Shown here: positions 63,019-64,000 of the stretch, in pieces | Layout of the letters: each line of letters starts with the position of its first letter | Numbering within the stretch: position 1 is the first letter of the stretch | From: Streptomyces sp. NBC_01591 | Lineage (GTDB): Bacteria > Actinomycetota > Actinomycetes > Streptomycetales > Streptomycetaceae | Length of the DNA stretch: 64,000 nt | Direction of reading: 5' to 3' | Assembly (NCBI RefSeq): GCF_035918155.1 | Contig: NZ_CP109328.1 | Span: 620,001-684,000 of the forward strand | The notes under the pieces: model-generated | Told to the model about the DNA's origin: nothing | Database searches by the model: none | The model's input: only the letters and a program-made list of their open reading frames with translations | Translations under genes and position numbers: made by a program

Positions 63019-64000
63019 TCAGAAACGGTCCGGGGCACGCTCCGGGAGCGGAGACCCGGGGAGCACGTCCCGCTTCTGGTTCTTCCGTGCCTCTGCGTTC
63101 GAGTCGGCCGTCGCCTTGCAAGTCACGTCCTTCGCCGGGAGCTTGCCGGTGAGCAGGTAGGCGGTGACCGTGCCGTCCGTGCACGCGTTGCCGTTCGGGT
63201 AGACGCCATGGCCCTCGCCGCCGAGGACAGTGACCATTTTCGAGCCCTTCAGGTCGGCGTGCAGGGCCTGACCGCTGGGCAGCGGAGTCTGCGAGTCCCA
63301 CTCGTTCTGGACGACCAGGGAACCGACCTTGTTGTTCACCTTGGTTGCCGGTTCCAGGGACTTGTCCCAGAATGCGCAGGGCTTGATGCTGGACGCAAAG
63401 TCACCGTAGAGCGGGTAGCGGCCCTTGTCTTCGATGGCGTCCTGCCGGTAGCTCTCAGGATCGCGGGACCACGCGGCCGAGTTGTCGCCGCACACCACGG
63501 CCCAGAAGCTCGCCGTCATGTTGTCGGACGGCACCTCGGCGGCATCGGAGACGCCTGAAGTCCCGGTCCCCTCGGATCCGGCGAACGCCGCGAGCTTCTT
63601 CGCGGAGGCGGGCTCGCCGGCCGCGGCCTTCTTCAGCTCCACGAACCCCTCGGTGGCGTACTTTGGGCTGAAGACCGCCCCGCGCATACCGCTCCGGATG
63701 TCATCACCATTGATCGGCTGCCCGTCCAGCTCGATGGGCTTCTCGTCGGCCTGCGCGACCAGGTCCCAGAAGGTCCGGTCGACCTGCTTCGGGGTGTCAC
63801 CGAGGCCGTACTTGTCTGAACGCTCGGCGGCCCACGCAGTCCACCGGTCGAACGCGGGCTCGGCGCCCTCCGCCCACCACTGGATCATCCCTCGCCAGGC
63901 GCGCGCCGGATCGACCGCGCTGTCCAGCACGAACCGGTCGGCCCGGTCCGGGAAGAGCTGGGTGTAGACGGCGCCCAGGTAGGTGCCGTACGAGTAACCC
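63019..64000 (-). CDS. Secreted tripeptidyl aminopeptidase-like alpha/beta hydrolase, C-terminal part
   Basis: About 327 residues to the window edge; the start lies outside. The first visible residues are GYSYGTYLGAVYTQLFPDRADRFVLDSAVDP, where GYSYG is the nucleophile elbow (G-x-S-x-G) of the TAP/Slp family. NEWDSQTPLPSGQAL has the catalytic Asp, GGEGHGVYPNGNACTDG the His, and the family's C-terminal Cys-x-Asp TAP domain follows. Such enzymes remove tripeptides from the N-terminus of extracellular proteins. The Met at 63930 is internal. Confidence 0.92.
   Translation of the reverse strand, partial: GYSYGTYLGAVYTQLFPDRADRFVLDSAVDPARAWRGMIQWWAEGAEPAFDRWTAWAAERSDKYGLGDTPKQVDRTFWDLVAQADEKPIELDGQPINGDDIRSGMRGAVFSPKYATEGFVELKKAAAGEPASAKKLAAFAGSEGTGTSGVSDAAEVPSDNMTASFWAVVCGDNSAAWSRDPESYRQDAIEDKGRYPLYGDFASSIKPCAFWDKSLEPATKVNNKVGSLVVQNEWDSQTPLPSGQALHADLKGSKMVTVLGGEGHGVYPNGNACTDGTVTAYLLTGKLPAKDVTCKATADSNAEARKNQKRDVLPGSPLPERAPDRF

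Noticed and set aside
1..64000. CRISPR arrays, rRNA and tRNA genes
   Set aside because: No regularly spaced direct repeats and no cloverleaf-like sequence were noticed on reading; a covariance-model scan would be needed to exclude tRNA fully.

Overview
The window reads as a high-GC actinomycete, almost certainly Streptomyces. Codon use is strongly third-position G/C, GTG starts and ATGA/GTGA/TGATG overlaps are common, and one regulator carries two TTA codons (the bldA-type signature). The density of insertion-sequence remnants, frameshifted genes and orphan gene ends suggests a chromosome arm or a large linear plasmid.

Region 1 (1-14,917) is a natural-product gene cluster that may continue to the left. 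Its core is a highly reducing type II polyketide synthase: ketoreductase, two tandem hot-dog dehydratase-like proteins (one lacking the catalytic His), acyl carrier protein, KS-alpha (C163/H294/H329) and chain-length factor (Gln in place of Cys). There is no aromatase or cyclase, so a polyene acyl chain is the likely product. Upstream lie an acyl-adenylating ligase and a 5-aminolevulinate synthase, the pair known from C5N-unit (2-amino-3-hydroxycyclopentenone) pathways. Downstream is a tightly overlapping run: alpha/beta hydrolase, DsbA/HCCA-isomerase-like protein, a 57-residue peptide ending in -Gly-Gly-Cys-Gly, and aldehyde dehydrogenase. A LuxR-type regulator, a DUF4188 protein and a thioesterase-like protein follow. 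A LuxR-type regulator with two TTA codons and a MarR regulator face the other way.

Region 2 (14,962-17,430) is decayed DNA: IS630 pieces, a photolyase start fused to a transposase end, a frameshifted monooxygenase and a broken ABC transporter.

Region 3 (18,085-24,091) resembles a DevS/DevR (DosS/DosR) dormancy regulon: GAF histidine kinase, NarL-type response regulator, flavohemoglobin-like protein, VKOR-like membrane protein, a Rossmann-like protein and a PPOX-fold protein. The same gapped palindrome (AGGGCC-N4-GGCCCT) lies between both divergent gene pairs.

Region 4 (24,462-38,340) is an IS graveyard with a few cargo genes (GNAT, SH3 protein, cupin, a secreted protein, a large Tat-exported glycosidase-like protein). 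It holds an IS4-type element with a 10-bp target duplication. It also holds an ISL3 transposase gene cut by a 2,249-bp IS256-type unit; removing the unit and one copy of an 8-bp repeat restores the ISL3 frame. That unit carries a lipoprotein gene.

Region 5 (38,811-45,285) has an ECF sigma factor with its membrane partner, several gene fragments, a paralogous pair with one frameshifted member, and two membrane proteins.

Region 6 (45,305-54,824) is a carbohydrate-uptake locus: LacI regulator, FAD oxidoreductase, binding lipoprotein and two permeases, divergent from a Tat-exported GH-A-type glycosidase. A near-repeated candidate operator sits between the divergent genes. The left side of the locus is damaged by deletions.

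Region 7 (54,850-64,000) has an IS5 remnant, a GNAT, a membrane Ser/Thr kinase with a PQQ-type propeller, a secreted alpha/beta hydrolase, remnants of a TniA/TniB transposition module, and the C-terminal part of a secreted tripeptidyl aminopeptidase.
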